The notes under the pieces: model-generated
Seen by the model: the letters and a program-made list of their open reading frames with translations, nothing else
The model's database searches: none
Told to the model about the DNA's origin: nothing
Translations under genes and position numbers: made by a program
From: Verrucomicrobiota bacterium
Lineage (GTDB): Bacteria > Verrucomicrobiota > Verrucomicrobiia > Opitutales > Opitutaceae
Length of the DNA: 19,737 bases
NCBI GenBank assembly: GCA_023391285.1
Contig: JAEWBF010000093.1
Location: 1-19,737, forward strand
Reading direction: 5' to 3'
Shown here: positions 7,342 to 13,259 of the stretch, piece after piece
Layout: the number at the start of each line of letters is the position of its first letter
Numbering within the stretch: the first letter of the stretch is position 1

Positions 7342-8412
7342 ATGATTTTCGTCCGCCACTTCCGCACGCTCACCCTCGGCCTCGCGCTCGCCACGCCCGT
7401 TGCACTCCACTCCGCGCGCGCCGCGGCCGCCCAAAAATCCGCGAGCCCCGAACTCGGCTACAAATCCGCCATCGTCACCGACGCCGCCACCGGCACGGTC
7501 TTGTTCGAACACGATGCCGACGTCGTCTCGCCGCCCGCGAGCATGACCAAGCTCATGACGTTCGCCGTCCTCTTCGACCAGCTCGCCAACGGCGCCCTGC
7601 GCCTCGATACGCCGGTCCAAATCACACCCGAAGACGCCCGCATGGGCGGCACTCAGGTCTTCCTCGATCCGCGCGAAACGTTCTCCGTCGAAGAACTCAT
7701 CTACGCGATGATGATTCAGTCCGCGAACGACGCCTCTCACGCCCTCGCCCGCGCCTCCGCCGGCTCCGTCCCTGCGTTCGTCGAACTCATGAACGCCAAA
7801 GCCCGCGACCTCGGCATGACCCGCACCACCTTCCGCTCGCCTCACGGGCTCCCTCCCTCCACCCGCCGCGTCGAAGATGGCGACCTCACCACCCCGCGCG
7901 ATTTCGCCATCCTCTGCCGCCATCTCCTCACCCGCACCAACGTCCTCAAATACGCTTCCATCCGCGACCGAGACTTCGGCTCCTCGCGCCCCCAGGGCCC
8001 CATCCACATGCGCAATCACAACAATCTCCTCGGCAAAGTCGCCGGCGTCGACGGCCTGAAAACCGGCTACACCGCCAGCGCCGGCTACTGCCTCGCCGCC
8101 ACCGCCGAGCGCAATGGCCGTCGCATCATCTCCGTCGTCATGGGCTCCTTCGGCCCCGGCGGACAACGCGACTACGGTCGCACCCGCGATCGCAAAACCA
8201 TCGAGCTGCTCGAGCGCGGTTTCACCGCACTGCCTACGAACAGCGCCCCGTTCACTTCGATCACCCCCGCGATCTCCGCGGCCGCACCCGCCGATTCCGA
8301 CGCATCTCCGATTTCGCGCGCTTCCGATTCCGACAACGCCAACGACAGCTCCGACGAGGCACCTCCTGTCATCAAGTTCTCCGTCCCCAAGCCCGCTCCG
8401 AAAAAGAAATAG
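7342..8412 (+). CDS. D-alanyl-D-alanine carboxypeptidase, S11 family (DacA-like)
   Basis: This penicillin-binding protein trims the terminal D-Ala of peptidoglycan stem peptides in the periplasm. It has 356 residues from the ATG at 7342, which gives a proper signal peptide (MIFVRHFRTLTLGLALATP, cut near residues 28-31); the longer frame from 7210 would bury it. The three active-site motifs are present: SMTK (67-70, nucleophile S67), SAN (127-129) and KTG (240-242). The catalytic domain ends near residue 285. The remaining about 70 residues are rich in Ala, Ser, Pro and Asp and end in a basic KPAPKKK; the PBP5-type C-terminal domain and amphipathic anchor are not evident, so it may be soluble. 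It lies 7 bp from the convergent Nudix gene. The gap 7224-7341 contains no clear promoter. Confidence 0.93.
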   Translation: MIFVRHFRTLTLGLALATPVALHSARAAAAQKSASPELGYKSAIVTDAATGTVLFEHDADVVSPPASMTKLMTFAVLFDQLANGALRLDTPVQITPEDARMGGTQVFLDPRETFSVEELIYAMMIQSANDASHALARASAGSVPAFVELMNAKARDLGMTRTTFRSPHGLPPSTRRVEDGDLTTPRDFAILCRHLLTRTNVLKYASIRDRDFGSSRPQGPIHMRNHNNLLGKVAGVDGLKTGYTASAGYCLAATAERNGRRIISVVMGSFGPGGQRDYGRTRDRKTIELLERGFTALPTNSAPFTSITPAISAAAPADSDASPISRASDSDNANDSSDEAPPVIKFSVPKPAPKKK

Positions 8413-8419
8413 CGCCGGC

Positions 8420-8965
8420 TCACCGCCGCGCCGTCTTCCGCACCATCCGCAACATCGATTCCTCCGGATTCAACCGCGCCACTTCCTCCAACGCCACCCA
8501 CGCCAGATCTTTCGATTCGCTTGTCACGACCAACGGCTCCTCCACGTCCGCCTCCACCAAAAATCTCAGGTCGTAATGATAGTGCCCCGGTTCGCCTTTG
8601 CGCTCCGGGATCCAGTGCCGGTCGACGTCGAACAGCTCCGTCGACACCAGCCGCACGCTGGCCAGTCCGCTTTCCTCCTGCGCCTCGCGCAACGCCACCG
8701 CGGATAAATCGATCTCCCCGTCCGCGTGCCCGCCCAACTGCAGCCACTTCTCCAGTTTCCGGTGATGCGTCAGCAGGGTCTGCATCCGCGCCGCATCCAC
8801 AATCCACGCCGATCCCGTCAGATGTCCCGGCCCGCACGATCGCACGAGGCAGTCCGCGTGCGCCTCCACAAACCGGATCGTATCCGCCACCATCGTCGCC
8901 TCGTGCGCTTCCAGCGCCCGCCGCGCGTGTTGTCTCAACAATCCCAATACAGCCGAGCGATGCAT
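8420..8965 (-). CDS. Nudix hydrolase
   Basis: This 181-residue protein has a Nudix box at residues 78-101, GGHADGEIDLSAVALREAQE followed by ESGL. The REAQEE core that binds the metal is intact, but one more residue than the classical pattern separates it from the first acidic residue. The spacing is shared by a subfamily I recall with GGHxDG motifs. It should hydrolyse a nucleoside diphosphate linked to another group; the substrate is unknown. HYHYDLRFLVEA (about 129-140) and WVALEEVARL (155-164) complete the fold. It has one of the few plausible ribosome binding sites here: GAGGAAG about 8 bases before the ATG at 8965. It lies 63 bp downstream of the LOG-family gene's end on the same strand order, separated by a repeat. 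Confidence 0.88.
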   Translation of the reverse strand: MHRSAVLGLLRQHARRALEAHEATMVADTIRFVEAHADCLVRSCGPGHLTGSAWIVDAARMQTLLTHHRKLEKWLQLGGHADGEIDLSAVALREAQEESGLASVRLVSTELFDVDRHWIPERKGEPGHYHYDLRFLVEADVEEPLVVTSESKDLAWVALEEVARLNPEESMLRMVRKTARR

Positions 8966-8983
8966 TCAGTTCTTCCTCAATCC

Positions 8984-9014
8984 GTTTTTGCGTCTTCTGC
9001 GCCTCTTTGCGGCC
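8984..9014. repeat. Dispersed repeat of the TTTGCGTCTTCTGCGCCTC type
   Basis: A T/C/G-rich segment (TTTTTGCGTCTTCTGCGCC, then TCTTTGCGGCC) lies in the 63-bp gap between two minus-strand genes. A related sequence on the other strand, with GCAAAGACACCGAG, is at 10530-10597. Similar phrases are common between genes in large verrucomicrobial and cyanobacterial genomes (recalled, not searched). Confidence 0.45.
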
Positions 9015-9028
9015 AATCCCTCCGCTCC

Positions 9029-9610
9029 TTACCGCGTCTCAAACCACTTCGACTCCGCCTTCGCCTTCGCCCCTTCTTCGATCTTGTCAAACACCTCGCC
9101 CACCGTCGCCGCCACGCGAAACAACTCCATGTTCGACGGTTTGAAAAACTTCTCCCGCAGCATCGTCTCGAACAACGCAAACAGCGGATCGTAAAATCCA
9201 TCTTGGTTCAAAAACACGCACGGCTTCTTCACCACATCCAGCTGCCGCAACGTGAGGATTTCCATGATCTCTTCGAGCGTCCCAAATCCACCCGGCAACG
9301 CGACAAACCCCTCCGCGCGCGTTTCCATCAGCAGCTTTCGCTCGCGCATCGTGACGACCGTCACCAGCTCGTCCGCCTCATCGAAAGCGAGTTCCTTCAC
9401 CTTCATGAACTCGGGGATCACGCCGATCACTTTTCCGCCCCGCGTCTTCACCGCCCGCGCCATCGCCCCCATCAGCCCGGTCTTCCCGCCTCCATAAACC
9501 AAACCCCAACCGCGCTCCACCATCGCCGCCCCCAACGCATCCGCCGCCGCAAAATACTTCGGATCGATCCGATCGCTCGATGCGCAGTAAACGCACAAAA
9601 GTTTGTTCAT
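9029..9610 (-). CDS. LOG family protein (TIGR00730), nucleoside 5'-monophosphate phosphoribohydrolase
   Basis: This 193-residue Rossmann-fold protein carries all LOG family marks: CVYCASSDR (6-14), YGGGKTGLMG (39-48), MRERK (88-92) and the signature PGGFGTLEE (106-114), which binds the ribose-phosphate and holds the catalytic glutamate. Family members cleave the N-glycosidic bond of nucleoside 5'-monophosphates; plant-type ones activate cytokinins, and many bacterial ones act on AMP. Bacterial function here is probably nucleotide turnover. It is cytoplasmic. The ATG at 9610 has no Shine-Dalgarno motif; directly upstream lies a 30-bp ATTCGTG element (9621-9650) that recurs in inverted form before the divergent gluQ-like gene. 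Confidence 0.92.
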   Translation of the reverse strand: MNKLLCVYCASSDRIDPKYFAAADALGAAMVERGWGLVYGGGKTGLMGAMARAVKTRGGKVIGVIPEFMKVKELAFDEADELVTVVTMRERKLLMETRAEGFVALPGGFGTLEEIMEILTLRQLDVVKKPCVFLNQDGFYDPLFALFETMLREKFFKPSNMELFRVAATVGEVFDKIEEGAKAKAESKWFETR

Positions 9611-9620
9611 GGTTCTGAGA

Positions 9621-9650
9621 AACCACGAATGGACCCGAATTCACACGAAT
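9621..9650 (-). repeat. ATTCGTG element, left copy of an inverted pair
   Basis: On the minus strand this 30-bp segment reads ATTCGTGTGAATTCGGGTCC followed by ATTCGTGGTT. It matches the plus-strand copy at 9673-9702 in 26 of 30 positions. The pair sits between the starts of the LOG gene and the gluQ-like gene, one copy in front of each, in opposite orientation. Confidence 0.75.
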
Positions 9651-9672
9651 AAAAGCACTGTTCTGCCGCAGC

Positions 9673-9702
9673 ATTCGTGTTCATTCGTGTTCATTCGTGG
9701 TT
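9673..9702 (+). repeat. ATTCGTG element, right copy, containing the gluQ-like start codon
   Basis: Three ATTCGTG units at 10-bp spacing: ATTCGTGTTC, ATTCGTGTTC, ATTCGTGGTT. The GTG of the third unit (9697-9699) is the start codon of the gluQ-like gene. A shorter two-unit copy is at 17420-17436, also between divergent genes. Confidence 0.75.
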
Positions 9703-10527
9703 GAAACCTTTTCCAACTACCGCGGCCGCCTCGCACCGTCACCCACCGGCTACCTTCACCTCGGCCACGCGCGGACCTTCTGGCTCGCTCATCAACGCGC
9801 CCGTGGCGCCGGCGGCACACTCCTCCTGCGCAACGACGACCTCGACGCCTCCCGCTGCCGCCCCGAATTCGTTACCGCCTTTGAAGAAGACCTGCACTGG
9901 CTCGGCCTGACCTGGCACGGCCCCATCATCGCCCAAAGCCAGCGCCTCCCCGTCTACCGCGCCGCCCTCGCCCGCCTCCACGCCGCCGGCCTTATATTCC
10001 CGTGCACCCGCTCCCGCCGTGACGTCGCCGAAGCCGCCGGCGCCCCGCATTTCGACGACGAACCCGTTTACCCCAAATCCTTCCGCCCTCCTCCCGACGC
10101 GCCGCTTCCCCCGCTCACCGATCGCATCACCACCAATTGGCGCTTCCGGGTGCCCGATGACGAGGAACTCGTCTTCCACGACCTCCACTTCGGCTCACAA
10201 CGCGCCGTCGCCGGACGCGATTTCGGCGACTTCCTCGTCTGGCGCAAAGATGATGTCCCCAGTTACCAGCTCGCCTGCGCCGTTGATGACGCCGATCTCC
10301 GCATCACCGAAGTGGTCCGCGGCGCCGACCTCATCAAATCCACCTTCCGCCAACTCCTCCTCTTCCGCGCCCTCGGCGTCCCCGCGCCCGCCTACTATCA
10401 CTGCCCGCTGGTCACCGACACCACCGGCCAACGCCTCGCCAAACGCCACGACTCGCTCTCCCTCCGCGCCCTCCGCTCCCGGGGCGAACTTCCCTCCCAA
10501 CTCCTCGCCCGCTTCTCGAGCACCTAG
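9697..10527 (+). CDS. gluQ: Glutamyl-Q tRNA(Asp) synthetase-like protein
   Basis: This 276-residue protein is the catalytic half of a glutamyl-tRNA synthetase without an anticodon-binding domain, which is the layout of GluQ (YadB), the enzyme that glutamylates queuosine in tRNA(Asp). Marks are RLAPSPTGYLHLGHA (11-25, the HIGH motif), NDDLDASRCRP (46-56), the ATP-site SYQLACAVDDADLRITEVVRG (189-209) and the KMSKS-like LAKRHDSLSLR (248-258). Only one cysteine, C103 in FPCTRSRR, remains of the zinc site known in E. coli GluQ. It is slightly shorter than the E. coli protein (about 300 residues). The GTG start is inside a repeat; no other in-frame start precedes the conserved GRLAPSP motif. Confidence 0.88.
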   Translation: MVETFSNYRGRLAPSPTGYLHLGHARTFWLAHQRARGAGGTLLLRNDDLDASRCRPEFVTAFEEDLHWLGLTWHGPIIAQSQRLPVYRAALARLHAAGLIFPCTRSRRDVAEAAGAPHFDDEPVYPKSFRPPPDAPLPPLTDRITTNWRFRVPDDEELVFHDLHFGSQRAVAGRDFGDFLVWRKDDVPSYQLACAVDDADLRITEVVRGADLIKSTFRQLLLFRALGVPAPAYYHCPLVTDTTGQRLAKRHDSLSLRALRSRGELPSQLLARFSST

Positions 10528-10529
10528 CT

Positions 10530-10597
10530 TTCAACGCAAAGACACCGAGCAACAAAGAATCCGGTTTTCTCCGTGCCTCTGTATCTCTGTGGTTCAC
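10530..10597. repeat. Dispersed GCAAAGACACCGAG / CTCTGTATCTCTGTGGTTC repeat
   Basis: The gap between the gluQ-like gene and mogA is filled by sequence of a well-known bacterial intergenic type (CAACGCAAAGACACCGAG, then CTCCGTGCCTCTGTATCTC). It ends 4 bp before the mogA start, so it takes the place where a ribosome binding site would be. The 8984-9014 element is related. Confidence 0.5.
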
Positions 10598-10600
10598 CTC

Positions 10601-11125
10601 ATGCCCATCCGCATCGGCATCCTCAACATCTCCGACCGCGCCTCCGCCGGCATCTACGCCGACGAACCCGGCCAAGCCGCTCTCGCCCTGCTCCGCGAAT
10701 GGCTCATCACGCCGTTCGAACCCGACTACAAAATCATCCCCGACGACCGCGCCATCATCGAAGCCGAACTTCGTCGCATGGCCGACGAATCCCACTGCGC
10801 CCTCGTCGTCACCACCGGCGGCACCGGCCCGGCTCCCCGCGATGTCACGCCCGAAGCCACCCTCGCCGTAGTCGAAAAACCACTACCCGGTTTCGGCGAG
10901 CTCATGCGCGCCACGTCCCTCCGCTACGTTCCCACCGCCATCCTTTCGCGCCAAACCGCCGGCATTCGCGGCCGCACGCTCATCGTCAACCTCCCCGGCC
11001 GCCCCAAAGCCATCCGCGAAAATCTCGAAGCCGTCTTCCCCGCCATCCCTTACTGCATCGACCTCGTCGGCGGCCCGCGTCTCGAAACCAACGAGGCTGC
11101 GATGAAAGCCTTCCGCCCAAAATAA
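10601..11125 (+). CDS. mogA: Molybdopterin adenylyltransferase (MogA/MoaB family)
   Basis: This 174-residue protein has the MPT-binding fold: RIGILNISDRAS (4-15), the nucleotide/molybdopterin loop TTGGTGPAPRDVTPEAT (71-87) and a C-terminal NLPGRPKAIRENLEAVFP. The enzyme adenylates molybdopterin before molybdenum insertion, in the cytoplasm. TPEAT rather than a short MoaB form favours MogA, and the length suits it, but the split is not certain. I chose the ATG at 10601 because it gives the family N-terminus; the longer upstream frame is a shadow of the gluQ-like gene. Repeat DNA fills the bases before the start and no Shine-Dalgarno motif exists. No other molybdenum cofactor genes are in the window. 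Confidence 0.9.
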   Translation: MPIRIGILNISDRASAGIYADEPGQAALALLREWLITPFEPDYKIIPDDRAIIEAELRRMADESHCALVVTTGGTGPAPRDVTPEATLAVVEKPLPGFGELMRATSLRYVPTAILSRQTAGIRGRTLIVNLPGRPKAIRENLEAVFPAIPYCIDLVGGPRLETNEAAMKAFRPK

Positions 11126-11226
11126 GGCGGCGCTTCCGCCCGCACTCCGCCGTTCAGTCCGTTGCACGCCTCGCAAAACTGCGCATATTTCCGCGCTTCG
11201 CCGAGCCCCTCGAGTCTCACGCCCAT
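11050..11226 (-). CDS. Possible small protein or gene remnant, antisense to the mogA end
   Basis: An ATG at 11226 opens a 58-residue frame on the minus strand. It has a good ribosome binding site (AAGAGGTCAGG just before the ATG), rare in this window, and the first half, MGVRLEGLGEARKYAQFC and EACNGLNGG, uses GCG, GAG and CGG codons like true minus-strand genes here. The second half, however, is antisense to the last 76 bases of mogA and carries no visible motif. It may be a real short protein, a truncated gene, or chance. I recognise no family. Confidence 0.25.
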   Translation of the reverse strand: MGVRLEGLGEARKYAQFCEACNGLNGGVRAEAPPYFGRKAFIAASLVSRRGPPTRSMQ

Positions 11227-11243
11227 GCCTGACCTCTTCCAGC

Positions 11244-11266
11244 CGTAGCGGAACGCGTGAGCGTTT
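11244..11266. repeat. GTAGCGGAACGCGTGAGCGTTT repeat, copy 1
   Basis: CGTAGCGGAACGCGTGAGCGTTT is identical over 23 bp to 16846-16868. It contains the small hairpin AACGC-GTGA-GCGTT. It lies between mogA and the FmdB-like gene. The rest of this 191-bp gap holds only the possible antisense frame above. Confidence 0.8.
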
Positions 11267-11316
11267 AGTCCAATTTCTTATAGCACCGTCTCTCTTCTTC
11301 CCGTCACGCCACCGCA

Positions 11317-11574
11317 ATGGCCACCTACATCTACGAAACCATTCCTCAACAACCCGGCACCGAGCCCCGCCGCTTCGAAGTGCGCCAGTCGATGAACGAC
11401 GCCCCGCTCACCCGCGACCCCAACACCGGCGAACCCGTCCGCCGCGTCATCACCGGCGGCTACGGTTTCGTCGCTCAACGCGCCTCCAACTCCTCCCCCG
11501 CTCCCGTAGCTTCCGCCGGCGGCTGCTCCCCCGGCTGCGCCTGCCACCGCCCGCCCCCCATCCCCATTCCTTAA
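11317..11574 (+). CDS. FmdB-like protein lacking the zinc-ribbon cysteines
   Basis: The 85-residue protein aligns by eye with the FmdB/CxxC regulatory family: MATYIYE in place of MPTYEYRC, RRFEVRQSMNDAPLT (18-32), GEPVRRVITGGYGF (38-51). The four cysteines that bind zinc in that family are gone: the first pair becomes YIYETIP and the second DPNTG. Three cysteines appear instead near the C-terminus, GGCSPGCACH (68-77), followed by a proline-rich end. Either the fold persists without zinc or the late cysteines take over a metal role. FmdB-type proteins are small putative regulators or co-factors of unclear function. The ATG has no Shine-Dalgarno motif. It faces the MazG-like gene, with a palindrome in the gap. 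Confidence 0.7.
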   Translation: MATYIYETIPQQPGTEPRRFEVRQSMNDAPLTRDPNTGEPVRRVITGGYGFVAQRASNSSPAPVASAGGCSPGCACHRPPPIPIP

Positions 11575-11583
11575 TCCAAAGTT

Positions 11584-11612
11584 GTAGGGCGGGGTCTCCC
11601 GACCCCGCCGTC
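11584..11612. repeat. GTAGGGCGGGGTC palindrome, copy 1, between convergent genes
   Basis: GGCGGGGTC (11588-11596), loop TCCC, GACCCCGCC (11601-11609): a perfect 9-bp stem preceded by TTGTAG. It is the same as 17914-17940 apart from one missing G there. It lies between the convergent FmdB-like and MazG-like genes and could end transcription from both sides, although no T-run follows. Confidence 0.8.
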
Positions 11613-11686
11613 CCGTCGCGCGCTCGCTCCTCTCCCGCTGCCCCCCGACCACCCGCGTCTCCACTTTCCCACTACACTCCCGCTCC

Positions 11687-12052
11687 TCACAGCTCCGTAT
11701 ACTTCTCCGCCCGTCCCCGCGCTTTCTCCACCGGATATTTTTTCGCATTCGCCGCCATCTTCGTTTCGATGGCCGCCGCGAGATCGAGCCCCGTGATATT
11801 CGCGAACTCCAGCGCGTAAATCACCACGTCCGCGAGTTCCTCCGCGATTTTTCCTCGCTTCGCCCCGTCTTGCGCAATCGCCCGCGAGGCCTCCGACGTG
11901 CTCCAAAGGAAGTGCTCCATCAGCTCTCCCGCCTCCGCCGCCAGCGCCATGCTCAAATTCTTCGGCGTGTGAAACTGCTCCCACTCGCGCTCGCGCGCAA
12001 ACGCCAGCACGCGCGCCTTCATCTCCGCCACCGTCGTCGTCGCATCGTTCAT
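11687..12052 (-). CDS. MazG-like nucleotide pyrophosphohydrolase
   Basis: This 121-residue all-alpha protein belongs to the MazG/RS21-C6 (dCTPase-like) group. It has FHTPKNLSMALAAEAGELMEHF (27-48), which includes the metal-binding ExxE (E40, E43), and EELADVVIYAL (71-81) with ExxD (E72, D75), and then the LDLAAAIETKMAANAKKYPV pattern that ends these proteins. It hydrolyses a noncanonical or excess (d)NTP to the monophosphate and pyrophosphate. The ATG at 12052 gives the family length; a GTG at 12088 would add 12 residues. Neither has a Shine-Dalgarno motif. It is divergent from the hsp20 gene. Confidence 0.9.
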   Translation of the reverse strand: MNDATTTVAEMKARVLAFAREREWEQFHTPKNLSMALAAEAGELMEHFLWSTSEASRAIAQDGAKRGKIAEELADVVIYALEFANITGLDLAAAIETKMAANAKKYPVEKARGRAEKYTEL

Positions 12053-12115
12053 GGCCGCAACGCTGTCGCCCGATACAGCGTCACGCAATCTTCACCAACA
12101 CATCCCAGTTCGCAC

Positions 12116-12132
12116 TTGGCACGCCGGCTGCA
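12116..12132 (+). promoter_or_regulatory. Candidate sigma-54 promoter upstream of hsp20
   Basis: TTGGCACGCCGGCTGCA matches the sigma-54 consensus TTGGCACG-N4-TTGCA in all but one position; the GG and GC elements are separated by exactly 10 bases. It lies in the 359-bp gap between the divergent MazG-like and hsp20 genes and points to hsp20. The transcript would start near 12143, leaving a leader of about 270 bases. The rest of the gap has a perfect inverted repeat TCCGTT-T-AACGGA at 12305-12317 and no other signal I can name. A match of this kind can occur by chance. Confidence 0.45.
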
Positions 12133-12304
12133 ATGTGCACCGTGATTCTCGTTCCAATGACCGTTAACCATAAACATCTCCGCGGCTCCGCCGGCGCTTC
12201 GTTTACGAAGGCCGTCGCTTGCTCTTGCCGCGTCCAGATGTGTTCGGTCGCTCAATATTGGAGCAAATCGCATCAAACCGGCCCGGGCTCTCAGGCCTAA
12301 ACGT

Positions 12305-12317
12305 TCCGTTTAACGGA
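12305..12317. repeat. Inverted repeat TCCGTT-T-AACGGA in the hsp20 leader
   Basis: A perfect 6-bp inverted repeat around a single T, about 95 bp before the hsp20 start. It could be an operator or part of a leader hairpin. It does not match the CIRCE sequence of HrcA-controlled genes. Confidence 0.4.
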
Positions 12318-12411
12318 CCCAGTTTAGAACCAACACCTGAAGCCCGGCGGCAATTAAGCCCCGAGGCTCTTTCCTCGTTTTCACCTTCCAACGTCCACCC
12401 GATTTCCTCCC

Positions 12412-12810
12412 ATGCATACGATCATCGAAACCAGCCGTCCCGCCCGCCGTCGTCCTCGCCGCTCGGATACAGCGCATCGCGCCTTCCGTCAGCCGAGCTA
12501 CGATTGCCGCGAGCAGCCCGGAGCCGTGCACCTCACGGTCTACGTCCCGGGCGTTGAGGCCGCCGGCGTCGAGATCGAAGCACGCGGACCCGACCTCACC
12601 GTCACCGCCCGCAAACCTCATTTCGTGCGCGTCAATTGGGAAGCGCTTCACCTGGAAACCGCCCAGCGGGATTACCAGCTGCGCCTCCGCCTGGGGCACG
12701 GTTTCGACTACCCCGCGCTGCACGCCGAAATCAATGACGGCGTGCTCACGGTGGTGTTGCCGAAACGCGTGAGCGTCGCGGATCCACTCCTCGCGCGTCG
12801 CGTCGCGTAA
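12412..12810 (+). CDS. Hsp20/alpha-crystallin family small heat shock protein
   Basis: This 132-residue protein is a small heat shock protein, an ATP-independent chaperone that binds unfolding proteins. The alpha-crystallin domain spans about residues 27-122: YDCREQPGAVHLTVYVPGVE (30-49), VEIEARGPDLTVTARK (53-68), RDYQLRLRLG (86-95) and AEINDGVLTVVLPKR (105-119), which is the family's most conserved strand. A basic N-terminal tail (RPARRRPRRS) precedes it. The C-terminal IxI-type motif is not obvious. The ATG at 12412 follows a pyrimidine-rich stretch with no Shine-Dalgarno motif. A long upstream gap with a sigma-54-like site suggests its own regulation, and a hairpin terminator closes the gene. 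Confidence 0.88.
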   Translation: MHTIIETSRPARRRPRRSDTAHRAFRQPSYDCREQPGAVHLTVYVPGVEAAGVEIEARGPDLTVTARKPHFVRVNWEALHLETAQRDYQLRLRLGHGFDYPALHAEINDGVLTVVLPKRVSVADPLLARRVA

Positions 12811-12817
12811 CCACACC

Positions 12818-12863
12818 GGGAGGAAGCGCGTCAGTTCCAACTCCGCGCTTCCTCCCTCGTTTT
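12818..12863 (+). terminator. Rho-independent terminator after hsp20
   Basis: A perfect 13-bp stem, GGGAGGAAGCGCG (12818-12830) and CGCGCTTCCTCCC (12844-12856), with a 13-base loop, is followed by TCGTTTTT. Confidence 0.8.
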
Positions 12864-12956
12864 TCATCAAACTCCCGCGCTCACGCCAACCGACGCGGAA
12901 GTTTTTCCTAAGGTCGTTGGCACATTGTTCCGAAGTTAAGGTCACCCCTACCCGTC

Positions 12957-13151
12957 ATGCCCTTTGCCGTTCCAATCAACGATGCGCAGCCTCCCGAGGC
13001 GCCGACGGCTATCGTCCGAATTTTGAACCGCGATGACATCCAGTGGAATCGTCCCGTTTTCAAAGCGCCGCCCCTCAACGTAGTCCCGCCGGTCGCTGAC
13101 CTCGCGGAACTCGCCCGGGCGGTTCGGAAGCCCGATGCGCTTCTAGGCTGA
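12957..13151 (+). CDS. Small protein of unknown function, 64 residues
   Basis: The frame runs from an ATG at 12957 to a TAG/TGA-flanked end and is closed by a strong hairpin terminator 27 bp later, which argues that it is transcribed. The product MPFAVPINDAQPPEAPTAIV continues with RILNRDDIQWNRPVFKAPPL and a short helix, VADLAELARAVRKPDALLG. It is Pro-rich, has no membrane segment or signal peptide and no metal-binding cluster. I recognise no family. It lies downstream of the hsp20 terminator, so it needs its own promoter, which I cannot identify. Confidence 0.6.
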   Translation: MPFAVPINDAQPPEAPTAIVRILNRDDIQWNRPVFKAPPLNVVPPVADLAELARAVRKPDALLG

Positions 13152-13177
13152 CCGAACTCCTGCGAGTTCAATCTTTC

Positions 13178-13210
13178 AACGGCCCCGAGCAATCGGGGCC
13201 GTTTTCTTTT
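13178..13210 (+). terminator. Rho-independent terminator after the 64-residue gene
   Basis: A perfect 11-bp stem, AACGGCCCCGA (13178-13188) and TCGGGGCCGTT (13193-13203), with a GCAA tetraloop is followed by TTTCTTTT. Confidence 0.88.
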
Positions 13211-13223
13211 CCTCCAATCTCCA

Positions 13224-13248
13224 ATGGAGGCGCGGTGCCCCACCGCGC
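13224..13248. repeat. GCGCGGTG palindrome, copy 2, between convergent genes
   Basis: GCGCGGTG (13230-13237), loop CCC, CACCGCGC (13241-13248). It shares 17 identical bases (13224-13240) with the copy inside the Agl23-like gene. It lies between the 64-residue gene's terminator and the end of rlmJ. Confidence 0.8.
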
Positions 13249-13259
13249 ATTCGCGCACC

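Noticed and set aside
10019..10600. Long frame upstream of mogA that would extend it to 368 residues
   Set aside because: It is a shadow of the gluQ-like gene in another frame; the MogA domain begins exactly at the ATG at 10601.
12053..12411. Possible genes in the 359-bp gap before hsp20
   Set aside because: Short frames on both strands have no motif, no ribosome binding site and no similarity to anything I recognise.
12763..12776. AACGCGTGAGCGT in the last codons of hsp20, the same as the core of the 11244 and 16846 repeats
   Set aside because: It encodes the expected PKRVSV region of the protein at a conserved place and lacks the GTAGCGG flank; a chance match is as likely.
12917..12933. 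A second sigma-54-like site, TTGGCACATTGTTCCGA, before the 64-residue gene
   Set aside because: The -24 part matches, but the -12 GC is absent (CC/CG instead), so it does not meet the consensus.
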